Shown one piece after another: positions 37,034 to 46,722 of a stretch of 64,000 nucleotides of DNA. The notes under the pieces are model-generated. The model was not told the DNA's origin, made no database searches, and was given only the letters and a program-made list of their open reading frames with translations. The position numbers and the translations under genes are program-made. Source of the stretch: Niabella beijingensis (lineage in GTDB: Bacteria > Bacteroidota > Bacteroidia > Chitinophagales > Chitinophagaceae); the NCBI RefSeq assembly GCF_020034665.1, contig NZ_JAIQDI010000002.1, positions 1,860,001-1,924,000 on the forward strand, in the 5' to 3' direction. Within the stretch, counting starts at the first letter, position 1. Each line of letters begins with the position of its first letter.

Positions 37034-38281
37034 TTACTGTGCAAACAGGTTCAGATCTATGGATGTGCCCATCTTTTCATAACCGGCTTCATTGGGGTGT
37101 AGCCAGTCATTATCATGCAGATCGGGTAATATTTTCCTAAGATCATCCGGGTCGCGCATGGTTTTATCAAAATCGATTACCGCATCAAATTTTCGGGTGG
37201 TACGTATCCATTCATTCACTATATCTCTTGCCCGCTGCCGGAAAGGTGTGTCATAAAAAGATTTTTGAAAGGGCAGGATCGTACAACCATATACTTTCAT
37301 TCCCTTTGCGTGCGCCTTATCAGCCATTAACGCGTATGCCGCTATCAGTTGCTGTGCTATTTCAGGTACTTCATCTGCGTTTTTGATTCCGCCAATATCG
37401 TTGATCCCTTCCAGTATCAACAGGTATTTTACGCCGCTTTGCGAAAGGATGTCCCTTTCGAAGCGGGCTAAAGCTGTAGGTCCTAAACCGCCGCGCAATA
37501 CGCAGTTGCCCCCGATACCCAGGTTCAACACGCCCCGGTTTTGTGTTGAGGGATTGGTCAGCAAGCGTTCCGATAAGATATCCGTCCAGCGGTTTTGCCT
37601 GTTGGTGCCGGAGCCTCTTCCATCAGTAATAGAATTGCCCAAAACGGCAATTGCAAAAGCTTTGGGGGAAGTCATTACATCAATACCCTTAATCACATAC
37701 CAGTGATCGGTTTTAACCGCATCTTTAAAATCAGCAGATTTGATTTGATTTCCGCCAAGAATGTAAGATGTGGTACGTGAACCGGGATGTCCCGTAAGGG
37801 ATGGCGATGTCTCTCCGAAATAAATGGTAATGGCCAGCAGTGAACCCGGCCTGAGTTTAAAATCTACCGGGTCCGAAAAAAGTTCGGTTCCGGGTTGCAT
37901 TGTTACCGTTTCTTTGCCGCTAAACCGCAATAGCGCCTGCGTGGCGTCATCAATACGGCTACCTTCTTTAGCCACAGCAATAGTTGCGCTTTTTATAGTA
38001 ACCGGCTGCTTGCTGAATTGATTAGAAAATTGCACGCGGAGTTTACCTCCACCTGCAGACACACGCACCACCTGGCGGATTGTATTATTACGCAGCCCCG
38101 GTTGGGGAGGCATATTGCCCGGCTCTACCAGTTGCGGTGCAGCAGCCCAGGTGCCCACCCATTCAGAGGGGACTGTAATGGTCGCATTCTTACTGCTGTT
38201 GCAGGAAAACAGGATTGCAGCCGTAAATACAATACATAATAAGGGACGTCTCAAATATATATTTTTTAAAAATTGCATCAT
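37034..38281 (-). CDS. SGNH/GDSL hydrolase lipoprotein, probable acetylxylan esterase
   Basis: 415 residues. A lipobox (ILFSC) is followed by a beta-rich N-terminal domain (about 40-205) and an SGNH hydrolase domain. The blocks are visible: nucleophile Ser in AVLGNSITDG, Gly in LGIGGNCVL, Asn in LEGINDIGG, and Asp/His in DNDWLHPNEAGY. Family members release acetyl groups or other esters from polysaccharides. Between a GH43 and a CE6-like gene, with 8-base spacing to the latter, a xylan deacetylase is the likely role. Confidence 0.85.
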   Translation of the reverse strand: MMQFLKNIYLRRPLLCIVFTAAILFSCNSSKNATITVPSEWVGTWAAAPQLVEPGNMPPQPGLRNNTIRQVVRVSAGGGKLRVQFSNQFSKQPVTIKSATIAVAKEGSRIDDATQALLRFSGKETVTMQPGTELFSDPVDFKLRPGSLLAITIYFGETSPSLTGHPGSRTTSYILGGNQIKSADFKDAVKTDHWYVIKGIDVMTSPKAFAIAVLGNSITDGRGSGTNRQNRWTDILSERLLTNPSTQNRGVLNLGIGGNCVLRGGLGPTALARFERDILSQSGVKYLLILEGINDIGGIKNADEVPEIAQQLIAAYALMADKAHAKGMKVYGCTILPFQKSFYDTPFRQRARDIVNEWIRTTRKFDAVIDFDKTMRDPDDLRKILPDLHDNDWLHPNEAGYEKMGTSIDLNLFAQ

Positions 38282-38289
38282 AGCTTATT

Positions 38290-39249
38290 TTACTCTGCTA
38301 TAATTTTTTCGCCCATCAGTTCCAACATTACTGCCGCATACCGCTTTCCCAATTTTCTGTAACCGGCGGCGCTGAAATGCAACCGGTCGCTAACACCCTG
38401 GCAACCTGCTGACGGCACTACATGTGCCGTCGCGATCGTTTGAGGCAGTGTGCGGATAATTTTATTCATTGCGGCGCAGGCTCCGTTCTGGTCTTCGGGT
38501 ACCAGTTCACCGGCCAGCAGCGGCACTTCTTTTGCATCCAGGTTCAGATCGTGCAACAGGCGTTCATACACTTTCTTTACTTTCTGCGGCCATAAAGTAT
38601 CACCGGTATTCGACTCGCCCTGGTGTAGCAAAATACCTTTTATAATACCGCTTTTCTGCGCAAGCCTTGCCATTTCCACTAATCGCCGATACGGGCTGCC
38701 ACCATAGTCCCGGATCATATTTTTCATCCAGTCGGGCTGTTTTGCCGCGTAGGAGGCACAGCTGTCTTCGTCAAATAACTCTATTTTGCATCCGCCGACA
38801 GACACATTAACAATGCCTACTTTTATTTTCTGCGGGAGATATTGCACCATTGTTCTTCCAAAATAATCTGCCGGGCCAAGGCCGGTATGGCACCGCGCAA
38901 GCGGGGGAATTGCCAGGTACCAACCGCCCATTTTTCTTCCACGATTATCACAGTCAACCGAAGCCAACATTTTAAATCTGTCACTGATACCCAGGCTGTC
39001 CTGCACCTGTGGCGTTGCCGCCCCTTCCATATTCGACTGGCCCAGGCACAGGTAAATATGAAAGTTCTTATCTGGTACGCCGGTTATTTTATCAGAACCT
39101 GTGGATGGATAAGAAACGGATACTGTCGTTCCATGTGCAATGCATCCCGTTTCTTTTTCAAATCCTTCGTCAGTGAACAGCACCACATCCTGTGCAGTTA
39201 AAACACATACAACCAATAGCGAACAACTAACTAATAAAGCTTTTTTCAT
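38290..39249 (-). CDS. Secreted SASA-domain carbohydrate acetylesterase (CE6-like)
   Basis: 319 residues with a signal peptide (..VCVLTAQ). The sialate-O-acetylesterase-type domain has nucleophile Ser in LCLGQSNMEGAA, the HQGESNTGD block and Asp/His in SDRLHFSAAGY. These are the marks of CE6 acetylxylan esterases and relatives. About 45 residues before the esterase domain are not typical of it and I do not recognise them. Two esterases in one operon suggest a heavily acetylated xylan target. Confidence 0.86.
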   Translation of the reverse strand: MKKALLVSCSLLVVCVLTAQDVVLFTDEGFEKETGCIAHGTTVSVSYPSTGSDKITGVPDKNFHIYLCLGQSNMEGAATPQVQDSLGISDRFKMLASVDCDNRGRKMGGWYLAIPPLARCHTGLGPADYFGRTMVQYLPQKIKVGIVNVSVGGCKIELFDEDSCASYAAKQPDWMKNMIRDYGGSPYRRLVEMARLAQKSGIIKGILLHQGESNTGDTLWPQKVKKVYERLLHDLNLDAKEVPLLAGELVPEDQNGACAAMNKIIRTLPQTIATAHVVPSAGCQGVSDRLHFSAAGYRKLGKRYAAVMLELMGEKIIAE

Positions 39250-39289
39250 ATTGTTGTTTATAATTTACCTCCTTGCCCTTTACATAAGT

Positions 39290-41860
39290 TTACCGGTTTT
39301 CGATCTTCGTTTCTGGAGGTCCGAGGTAACTTTGTTTCAGGCCTCCCATATCCACTACTAACTTTTGCAATACCACACCCGGGCTGATCATCCAGTACTT
39401 CAGCGTGTGTTTACCTTCTTTATCAATCCTGTGATCGGTATCCGTAATGTTTATATTATCCGATACAGTTCGGGCCCAGGGGTGGCTGTCTACCTTAAAT
39501 TTATTGATGGATACTATTTGCGGCTCACCGTCGTCAATAGAAATAGCATATTGCAGGCCGTTCTCACTGTCGGTATAGTTAAGCGTTGGGGAGGTATAAA
39601 TATTCAGCTTAACATTACCCTTGCCGGATGTATAAAAATCATATTGAAGCTGGGGTTTGTTTTTTGACAACCTACTGATGTTCCTGGTAACAGGGAAAGT
39701 GGTGATACCGTCCCCTTCGCGACCAATACCCGGAATTAGTTTCCATGCTATACCGGGCTGTTCTTTTTTTCTTGTAAAGTTCGACGCAGTAATAGAAACG
39801 TACCCGTCTTTTTCATAGAATGCAGGTCCTTTGTCATCTCCGGCAATCCCGGGCGAAGCAGGCGGTGTTGATAAAACAGTGCTTTCAGCGTTCCGGACGC
39901 TGCCTTCTTTCACGTACCTTACCTCCGGCATCTTTTGCACTGCCGGTTCCTGCCAGGAAGTATAGCCTATATGCTTCTGGGACATCATGTGGTTCCATTT
40001 TCCATTATTCAGCTGGTGGTAGGCAACCGTTATTAAGGAGTCGTTCTTGTAAAACTGTATTGCTTCACCGGCATATTTATTTGCCAGCAAATTATTTCGC
40101 TTTGCGTAATAGTCATTCCAGGCCAGCGCCGTATACATATGCTGAAGATTCCCATAAGCTTTCACCGGGTACAATACCAATTGATAAAACGCGCTTTTCT
40201 GTTCCTGCGGTATTCTGGCATTAATCTCCTCCGCCTTTTTTTGTAATAAATTCCACGCTTCTGCTACCCGGTTGGCTTCATTATAATTGGTAATGCTGTA
40301 ACTTTTTGCATCTAACAGTTCCGGCTTCCGGCGGGAGGCATACTGGGCATAGGTTGCCAGAATCCGGGCAATTTCCTTTGCATAAATACCGCCAAACTGT
40401 TGGGTCGCCCATTTCAGGTAATAACCGGATAGATTATCTTCATTCCAGTTATCTACATTCCACGCATAATCAAGGAAAAAGCTTGTCGGCAGTTCCATGG
40501 GCTTTAAGTCGCCCACATTTACAATCCATACCTGGCGGGCATTGTGCTCATATGCCAGGTGCATTTGCTCCCACACCCTGGCTATATTATTGGTGTTGAT
40601 CCACTTGTAATTTCTTGGGCCACCTACATAATCAAAATGATAATAAATACCATATCCACCTTTACGGGGTTCTGCATTCAAATCAGGTAACCGGCGGATA
40701 TTGCCCCAGTTATCATCGCACAATAAAAGCGTAACATCATCGGGCACACGCATTCCTTTGTCGTAGTAATCCTGTACCTCTTTGTACAGTGCCCATAGTT
40801 GTGGGGTTTCGGACGCAGGTTTCCCGGTCACTTCTTCCACAATTTTCCGCTGATCTTTTACTATCCTTTCCAGGAGCGCTGTTGCGGTTCTTGTTGTCAT
40901 CGGCTCATCGCCATCGCCCCGCATCCCAATCGTAAGGATACTTTCATGACCGCGCATATTTTCTATTCCCTTTTTCCAAAACGATTGCAGTCCCTTTTCG
41001 TTTCTTTCATAATCCCACGCACCTTTGCCATATCGTTTCCATTCGGTCTGGGCCCTCAGCATGGGCTCATGATGAGACGTGCCCATTACAATACCCCAGC
41101 GATGCGCTAATACCGGGTTAAGCGTATCATCATCATTAAAGGCATTCCCCCACATAGCCGGCCATAAATAATTTGCTTTGAGCCGGAGCAGCAGCTCAAA
41201 TAAATGCTCATACATTTTATGATTAAAACCGCCAAACTTTTCCTTTGTCCAGCCACTAAATGCAGGAGCCTCATCATTAATAAAAATACCACGGTATTTT
41301 ACTGAAGGAGAAGGGTAATTATACACTCCGTTTTTGAAATACACTTCTTTTTGCTTTCTGACAGGTACATCAGCCCACCAATACCAGGGAGAAACGCCCA
41401 TTTGCCGGGAAAGCTCAACAACTCCATACGCAGCACCCCGCCTGTCGCTTCCTATAATAATCAGTGCATTTTGAACGCCGCGGAAGGGTTTTCTGATATT
41501 TTGCAGTTTAAATGCTTCCCACTTGCCTTTCAGGACACTTGCATCAATCCGGTTATTCTTCATCAGCTGTCTGACGCCCGTCATTCGGCCAACCGTACCA
41601 ATGATGATCACATTATTCGAAGCATCAATTTTATCGACAAGCCGAGGGGTTTTTCCCGTCACCTTTTCTATATCTTTTTGCAACAGCGCGGCCGTTTTAT
41701 GGATCAGCGTGTCTTCCGAAGCTTCTACAAATATGGACGCCACACCGGTAGCCGTAACAATGGGAAAGTCGTTACTACCGGCATTTTCAGTTATAAAATA
41801 TTGGGCGCCGACATCGAAAACTAAAAGTGTCAGAAAACACAAAATAAAACTCCTCTTCAT
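39290..41860 (-). CDS. Xylan alpha-1,2-glucuronidase, GH115
   Basis: 856 residues with a signal peptide (..LVFDVGAQ). GH115 hallmarks are present: KVTGKTPRLVDK, RRGAAYGVVELSRQMGVSPWYWWAD, NHKMYEHLFELLLRLKANYLWPAMW and NVGDLKPMELP. A C-terminal beta domain (about 680-850) is also typical of the family. Unlike GH67, these enzymes can remove (methyl)glucuronic acid from internal xylose units of long chains. It is the first gene of operon A; the predicted promoter is about 420 bases upstream, giving a long leader. Confidence 0.95.
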   Translation of the reverse strand: MKRSFILCFLTLLVFDVGAQYFITENAGSNDFPIVTATGVASIFVEASEDTLIHKTAALLQKDIEKVTGKTPRLVDKIDASNNVIIIGTVGRMTGVRQLMKNNRIDASVLKGKWEAFKLQNIRKPFRGVQNALIIIGSDRRGAAYGVVELSRQMGVSPWYWWADVPVRKQKEVYFKNGVYNYPSPSVKYRGIFINDEAPAFSGWTKEKFGGFNHKMYEHLFELLLRLKANYLWPAMWGNAFNDDDTLNPVLAHRWGIVMGTSHHEPMLRAQTEWKRYGKGAWDYERNEKGLQSFWKKGIENMRGHESILTIGMRGDGDEPMTTRTATALLERIVKDQRKIVEEVTGKPASETPQLWALYKEVQDYYDKGMRVPDDVTLLLCDDNWGNIRRLPDLNAEPRKGGYGIYYHFDYVGGPRNYKWINTNNIARVWEQMHLAYEHNARQVWIVNVGDLKPMELPTSFFLDYAWNVDNWNEDNLSGYYLKWATQQFGGIYAKEIARILATYAQYASRRKPELLDAKSYSITNYNEANRVAEAWNLLQKKAEEINARIPQEQKSAFYQLVLYPVKAYGNLQHMYTALAWNDYYAKRNNLLANKYAGEAIQFYKNDSLITVAYHQLNNGKWNHMMSQKHIGYTSWQEPAVQKMPEVRYVKEGSVRNAESTVLSTPPASPGIAGDDKGPAFYEKDGYVSITASNFTRKKEQPGIAWKLIPGIGREGDGITTFPVTRNISRLSKNKPQLQYDFYTSGKGNVKLNIYTSPTLNYTDSENGLQYAISIDDGEPQIVSINKFKVDSHPWARTVSDNINITDTDHRIDKEGKHTLKYWMISPGVVLQKLVVDMGGLKQSYLGPPETKIENR

Positions 41861-42069
41861 AAGATACTTATAATTTCACAAGTCACTACAATTACATCGT
41901 TATTTTAACAGAAGCCAGACGAAAATGCATACATTCACCGTTCCGGGTAAAGGACCGGCTCAAGCAAGCATAAACAGATCTGGTTGAAGCATACTCGTAC
42001 CGGTACTACAACAGGGGTTCCGCAAAATCGCTGACAACAAATCCGGATGGCCCATCGTTTTTAAAATCT

Positions 42070-42083
42070 TCTAATCGGTTACA
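42070..42083. promoter_or_regulatory. LacI-type operator, gene-proximal copy of operon A
   Basis: TCTAATCGGTTACA has the AAnCGnTT core and an intact right half TTACA; centre 42076/42077. It lies in the predicted leader of the GH115 gene. Its partner is centred 102 bp away, matching the pair in front of operon B. Confidence 0.65.
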
Positions 42084-42171
42084 TTCGTAACGCCCTGTTA
42101 ATGTATTGTAACCTGTTAAGGATGGACCGTATACCTCCGCAGGCAAAACACACCGGTTCAGCACCCAAAAA

Positions 42172-42185
42172 TGTAATCGGTTACA
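42172..42185. promoter_or_regulatory. LacI-type operator, distal copy of operon A
   Basis: TGTAATCGGTTACA is palindromic in six of seven pairs, with centre at 42178/42179. It is the best copy of the motif in the window. It lies downstream of the predicted -7 box at 42279. Confidence 0.72.
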
Positions 42186-42278
42186 TTTCGAGTTCAAAAA
42201 ATACCCTCAAGGATCATCCTAATTTCCTCCTTAGGTATTTATCTTTTTCCAGGCCTCTTTTATCGCAGGACTGGTCCA

Positions 42279-42286
42279 CTAAAGTA
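42279..42286 (-). promoter_or_regulatory. -7 promoter box of operon A
   Basis: The minus strand reads TACTTTAG, one mismatch from TAnnTTTG. It is placed at exactly the same distance from the 39-bp element as the box in front of operon B, and it also lacks a -33 TTG. The matching geometry supports the call more than the box alone. Confidence 0.5.
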
Positions 42287-42307
42287 GCTTCATTGTCAAA
42301 AAACGCT

Positions 42308-42346
42308 TTTAACTTATGTTGAAACAGTTGTAACGCATGTTGAAAT
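42308..42346. promoter_or_regulatory. Candidate HTCS binding element of operon A
   Basis: ATGTTGAAA occurs at 42316-42324 and 42337-42345, 21 bp apart, within 39 bp that match the element of operon B in 34 positions. A partial third copy (ATGTTGA) starts at 42360. It sits between the HTCS gene end and the GH115 start. Confidence 0.65.
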
Positions 42347-42608
42347 CTGTATACCGGAAATGTTGATCACCAATTAAAACATTCACCAGTAATGAATTAA
42401 AAAACGAACGCCTGTATGCGCGCGCCTTTGATCTATTATGAATTGCTGCGGAGCAGTCAACCTCCCCTCCGGAAAGAGTATTGCCCAATGGTCCGGCGGA
42501 AATGGCCTTACCGGCCGGGACCGGAAGTATTGAGCGTACCAACAACTTGCATAACCAGTGTTATAAGTCGTGATTACGATACGGCGAAGTGCAAATTAAA
42601 TCAGCGGC

Positions 42609-45600
42609 TTATTCGCCGTACTGACTGGGAGTTTTTCCAAATTTTTCATGAAAGCACTTGGAAAAATAAGAAACACTGTTAAATCCGACTTCAGCAGCAA
42701 TTTCTGAAACAGGGAGTTGTTTTTCTAAAAGCAATTCCGCCGCCCGGTTAAGTCGTATCGTTCTGACAAAATTAGTGGGCGATTGGCCGGTAAGCGCCAT
42801 TAGCTTTCGATATAACCCGGTGCGGTCCATGAGCATATCGGAACTGAATTTTTCGACCGAATAGTCGGGATTGTCTAAATTTCCGTTCACACACTGTAGC
42901 GCACGTTCCAATAGTTCCTTATCCAGGGTATTGGTAGTAATCGCAGCTACCTTAATTTCTCTTTCCGTACCAAAAGACCGGCGACGGGCTTCCGCCAGCT
43001 GCATCAGTTTACGGATACGTAAACGAAGTAATTCCATATCAAATGGCTTTACCAGATAGGCATCCACCCCCGATTCATACCCCTCAAACCGTGCCTGATC
43101 AGAGGTTCTGGCCGTAAGCATAATGATCGGAATATGCGAAACTGAAATATCGCCCCTCACTCTTTTACTCAGCTCATCTCCATTCATTTCCGGCATCATC
43201 CTGTCTGTAATAATCAGGTCGGGATGCTGTTGTAATGCCATTTCAAGTCCAACCACACCATTGTTTGCCGTCAGGACATTGTAAGAACCGTCCAGCTCCC
43301 TTTTCACAAACTCGCGAAGCCCGTCATGATCTTCCACCACCAGGATTGTTTTTTTCTGCTCATCTTTTGACTCGCTGTCACCGGCGCCTGGTTTCCGCTC
43401 ATCAACAGGCAACCTGACTTCAAACAGGGAGCCTTCTCCCCTGCGGCCAGAAACAGCGATAGTTCCTCCATGCATTTCGGCATATTGTTTCGCCATAAAC
43501 AGTCCTATTCCACTACCGGTGTTACCGTCAATTTGATTAGCAGACTGGTAAAACCTGTCGAAGATCCGGGCCTGATCTTCTTTTGATATCCCCACCCCGG
43601 TATCTTTAACTTTAATGATCAGCAAATCCATTTCCGCGTTCAGGCCTGCTTCTGCAACAACATGCTCCCCTGCCGGTGTAAACTTAAATGCATTGGACAG
43701 CAGATTAGTGACCAGGCGGGTCACCTTCGAAGTATCGATCCACATTTCTTTATCAATATCCTGTACCATTGCATCAAAATGTATGTGCTTTTCTTTCCCA
43801 AGGGGTGCATACACCTCAAACAGCTCCTTTAGGAAAGAAAGGTTGGTAACATATTTTAATTGGAGCACTTCGGCTGCTTCATCAACTTTTTTGAATTCCA
43901 ATAACTGGTTGATATTATCCAGTAACAAATCGGAATTATTGCTTATCCGTTGCAAATCATTTTTTACTTCTGTATCAGTAACCCTTGTAATAAGCGATTT
44001 CAACGGCGTGGTGATCAACGTCAACGGTGTTCTTAGTTCATGGCTTATGTTCGTAATAAAAGCGGCTTTCGCTTGTTCTACAGCTTCTTTATGCTGCTTT
44101 TGTCGTTTCTGTTCATTGCGTTGTTTAAAATGCCTGTATAAATACCATCCAACAGCCATCAGTAAGATGGCATAGATTAATTTGGCATAAATTGTCAGCC
44201 AGAAGGGAGGCTCAATTACGATAAGCAGCGACCTTGGCGTTTCTGACCACCTGTTACCGTCTGCGCTGGCAAAAAGCAGAAACCGATACTCGCCCGGTGC
44301 CAGTCTGGTGTAAGTGGCTTCGCCCGTACCGGATGCCGATCTTTCCACGCGCCAGTCATCATCTACCCCTTCTAACCGGTATTTGAAATACGTATTGGAA
44401 GGATTAATATAATTTAATCCTGCAAAGTCAATACTGAAAAAATTCTGGTTATAGCGCAATATGATCCTGTCAGAGCTTGCCACCGCATGCTCCAGAATAA
44501 TTCTCCCGTCATCGGCAGCCCCCTCGCTTACGGGCTTTCCAAACAATTTGAAGCCAGACAAAACCGGTGACAGCGTTTCATATGTATGAACCCGGATGTC
44601 TCGATTGAGCATATTTAATCCATCGACGCCTCCGAAAAAAAGCTCCTGCAGGGTATCGGCATAAACGGCGCGTTCGGAAAACGTATGATCCATTACTCCA
44701 TCATACCGGTTATAATTCTGTACGATAAAATGATACCCTGTATCAGCCGATACTTTTTGAATATTACTAATACCCCGGGATGTTGTCACCCATAGTGTTT
44801 TATCCTTGTCCTGAATAATCCCTTTGATGTTCTGATTCACCAGTCCCTCACCGGCTCCCAGCTGATACAGCTTTTTTTTCGCGGGGTCCCAGACGTATAA
44901 ATTGCCGAATGACCCGATCCACAGGAGCCCCTCGTCGTCAGAAAAAATACAGATGAAATAATCTTTTATCAGTGGATAAGAACGATTCTTAATTCCGGTG
45001 CTATCGGTGGAAAGGTGCAGGGAATGATCGCTCTTATCAATAAAAAAAAGCCCTTTTGCTGAAACACCCGCCCAGTAGCGGTTCCAGGAAATCACCTGTT
45101 TGACACCGTTCAATACCGCAGCAGAAAACAATAAGGTAGCCTTCTTTGCCACAGGATCATACAGATAAAGTCCGCGATTGGGCGTGCATATCCACAAGGA
45201 TCCCTCTGCTGTCTCCGAAATATAAGTTACAGGTATATCCAGATGCCGGCTCAAGCTTCCGTCATTACCTAAAACATACAAGCCTTCAGATAAACCTACC
45301 CATACCGTACCCGATTTTGAACGGTACAAAGCCCGGACCTCCGAGCCCGCCATTGCTTTTTTAAATTTTCCGACCGGTGCCCCGTTTTTCCAGTCTGTCC
45401 TGTATAAACCATCTAAAGCGCCCACCCAAAGCTTTCCTGCAGATGAAAGAACGCTATAGATACGCAGGTCATCTCCCTCGCCCTGTTCAAAAAAACTTTT
45501 ATCAATATTCAAAAAGCGGGAACGCGACGGATGATAATAATACAATCCCTTATTAAAGGTGCCCACCCATAAACCTCCCTGCTGATCATATAATAACGTA

Positions 45601-46538
45601 TATGCCTCATTATCTTCCCTGCGTCCATCCGTCAATGTAAGATAAGGATAGTACCTTCCGGCATCTGCTCCTGACGGGAAATACCACATTCCCACTTTTG
45701 CTGAAATCCAGAAATTCCCCGACTTATCTGCAGTAAGATTATTGAGCCAATACTGTTTCGTTTCCAGTAATACAGCAGCGCTGCGATTCCGGGTATCAAA
45801 TCTTACCAGCTGCCCCTGCCCAACATCATTTCGCACAAGGTACAAATACGGTCCCACCACGTTAACCCAAAGCCGCGTCCGGGTATCCGCGTATCCTTCT
45901 TTTTGAAAGTTCTCCTGGTACACTTCTTTGCCGGTAGCTTCATCCAGGCACCGCATCAGGCCTGATCGATAAAAAAGGTAAACCAGTCCATTAAGTCTTG
46001 CAATATCGAGCAGCTGATCGTTCTTTAATCCATTAGCTGTTACTGTTTCCAAAAAGACGGATACTTTCTTTTCCCGTTGGTCATAACGATACAACTTTTC
46101 AGTCTTTGTAAGCACCCAAATGTCACCATAAGTATCAACAAAAAGGTTTACAGGCGGGGCCGGGAACCCAAGACTTTTTAAATAATCCAGGGGATCCTCC
46201 TGGCTCTTTTCGGCGGCAATGTTTATTACAATAAGCCGGTTCTGATTTTTTACCCAAAGCCTGCCATCAGTCAAATATCCTTTGTATTGATACGGCGTAT
46301 ATTCGTCCAGCGCTATTACGTTTTTTTCGTCAACATCAATTTTTTTAAACCCTCCGCCATTGAATAAATTAACAGTACTTTCTGTAAAAACGACCAGCCT
46401 TCTGTCCGGTAATTGCGTTACATAACGGATTTGCTCTTCATGGAGCTCAAATCTTCTGTCCAACGGTGAAAATGTAATATCCTGAGCCACGGCGCAGCAC
46501 CACACTAATAAATTAATCAGGAATAAAGCAGTCTTCAT
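42609..46538 (-). CDS. Hybrid two-component system sensor/regulator (HTCS) of the xylan locus
   Basis: 1309 residues. After a signal peptide (..WCCAVAQ) come two-component regulator propeller repeats (about 25-700), a Y_Y_Y domain (about 715-785), a membrane helix (about 793-813), a histidine kinase with His833 in NISHELRTPLT, an N-box (NLLSNAFKFTP) and DTGVGIS, a receiver with Asp1112 in ITDRMMPEMNG, and a C-terminal AraC-type DNA-binding domain (EIAAEVGFNSVSYFSKCFHEKFG). Family members sense an oligosaccharide in the periplasm and activate susCD operons. The start at 46538 begins the signal peptide. Its own promoter carries a LacI-type operator. Confidence 0.95.
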   Translation of the reverse strand: MKTALFLINLLVWCCAVAQDITFSPLDRRFELHEEQIRYVTQLPDRRLVVFTESTVNLFNGGGFKKIDVDEKNVIALDEYTPYQYKGYLTDGRLWVKNQNRLIVINIAAEKSQEDPLDYLKSLGFPAPPVNLFVDTYGDIWVLTKTEKLYRYDQREKKVSVFLETVTANGLKNDQLLDIARLNGLVYLFYRSGLMRCLDEATGKEVYQENFQKEGYADTRTRLWVNVVGPYLYLVRNDVGQGQLVRFDTRNRSAAVLLETKQYWLNNLTADKSGNFWISAKVGMWYFPSGADAGRYYPYLTLTDGRREDNEAYTLLYDQQGGLWVGTFNKGLYYYHPSRSRFLNIDKSFFEQGEGDDLRIYSVLSSAGKLWVGALDGLYRTDWKNGAPVGKFKKAMAGSEVRALYRSKSGTVWVGLSEGLYVLGNDGSLSRHLDIPVTYISETAEGSLWICTPNRGLYLYDPVAKKATLLFSAAVLNGVKQVISWNRYWAGVSAKGLFFIDKSDHSLHLSTDSTGIKNRSYPLIKDYFICIFSDDEGLLWIGSFGNLYVWDPAKKKLYQLGAGEGLVNQNIKGIIQDKDKTLWVTTSRGISNIQKVSADTGYHFIVQNYNRYDGVMDHTFSERAVYADTLQELFFGGVDGLNMLNRDIRVHTYETLSPVLSGFKLFGKPVSEGAADDGRIILEHAVASSDRIILRYNQNFFSIDFAGLNYINPSNTYFKYRLEGVDDDWRVERSASGTGEATYTRLAPGEYRFLLFASADGNRWSETPRSLLIVIEPPFWLTIYAKLIYAILLMAVGWYLYRHFKQRNEQKRQKQHKEAVEQAKAAFITNISHELRTPLTLITTPLKSLITRVTDTEVKNDLQRISNNSDLLLDNINQLLEFKKVDEAAEVLQLKYVTNLSFLKELFEVYAPLGKEKHIHFDAMVQDIDKEMWIDTSKVTRLVTNLLSNAFKFTPAGEHVVAEAGLNAEMDLLIIKVKDTGVGISKEDQARIFDRFYQSANQIDGNTGSGIGLFMAKQYAEMHGGTIAVSGRRGEGSLFEVRLPVDERKPGAGDSESKDEQKKTILVVEDHDGLREFVKRELDGSYNVLTANNGVVGLEMALQQHPDLIITDRMMPEMNGDELSKRVRGDISVSHIPIIMLTARTSDQARFEGYESGVDAYLVKPFDMELLRLRIRKLMQLAEARRRSFGTEREIKVAAITTNTLDKELLERALQCVNGNLDNPDYSVEKFSSDMLMDRTGLYRKLMALTGQSPTNFVRTIRLNRAAELLLEKQLPVSEIAAEVGFNSVSYFSKCFHEKFGKTPSQYGE

Positions 46539-46708
46539 TTTAATTATCAAAAAAGGCCAGGCAGCCACGCCATATCTCCTGGGATGAACATATTATTGAA
46601 CAATTTATCCCGGACAGACAGCCCCGGAACACAAAGCAATAGCACATTTATCAAAATCCGCTTAAACATATGGCACCTGATATATCATAACAAACAAATC
46701 CGTAAAAA

Positions 46709-46722
46709 TGAAATCGATTGCA
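46709..46722. promoter_or_regulatory. LacI-type operator at the HTCS gene start site
   Basis: TGAAATCGATTGCA differs by one base from the reverse complement of the operator at 31264. It abuts the -7 box at 46723 on the downstream side, so it covers the expected transcription start. A bound repressor would block initiation. Confidence 0.65.
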
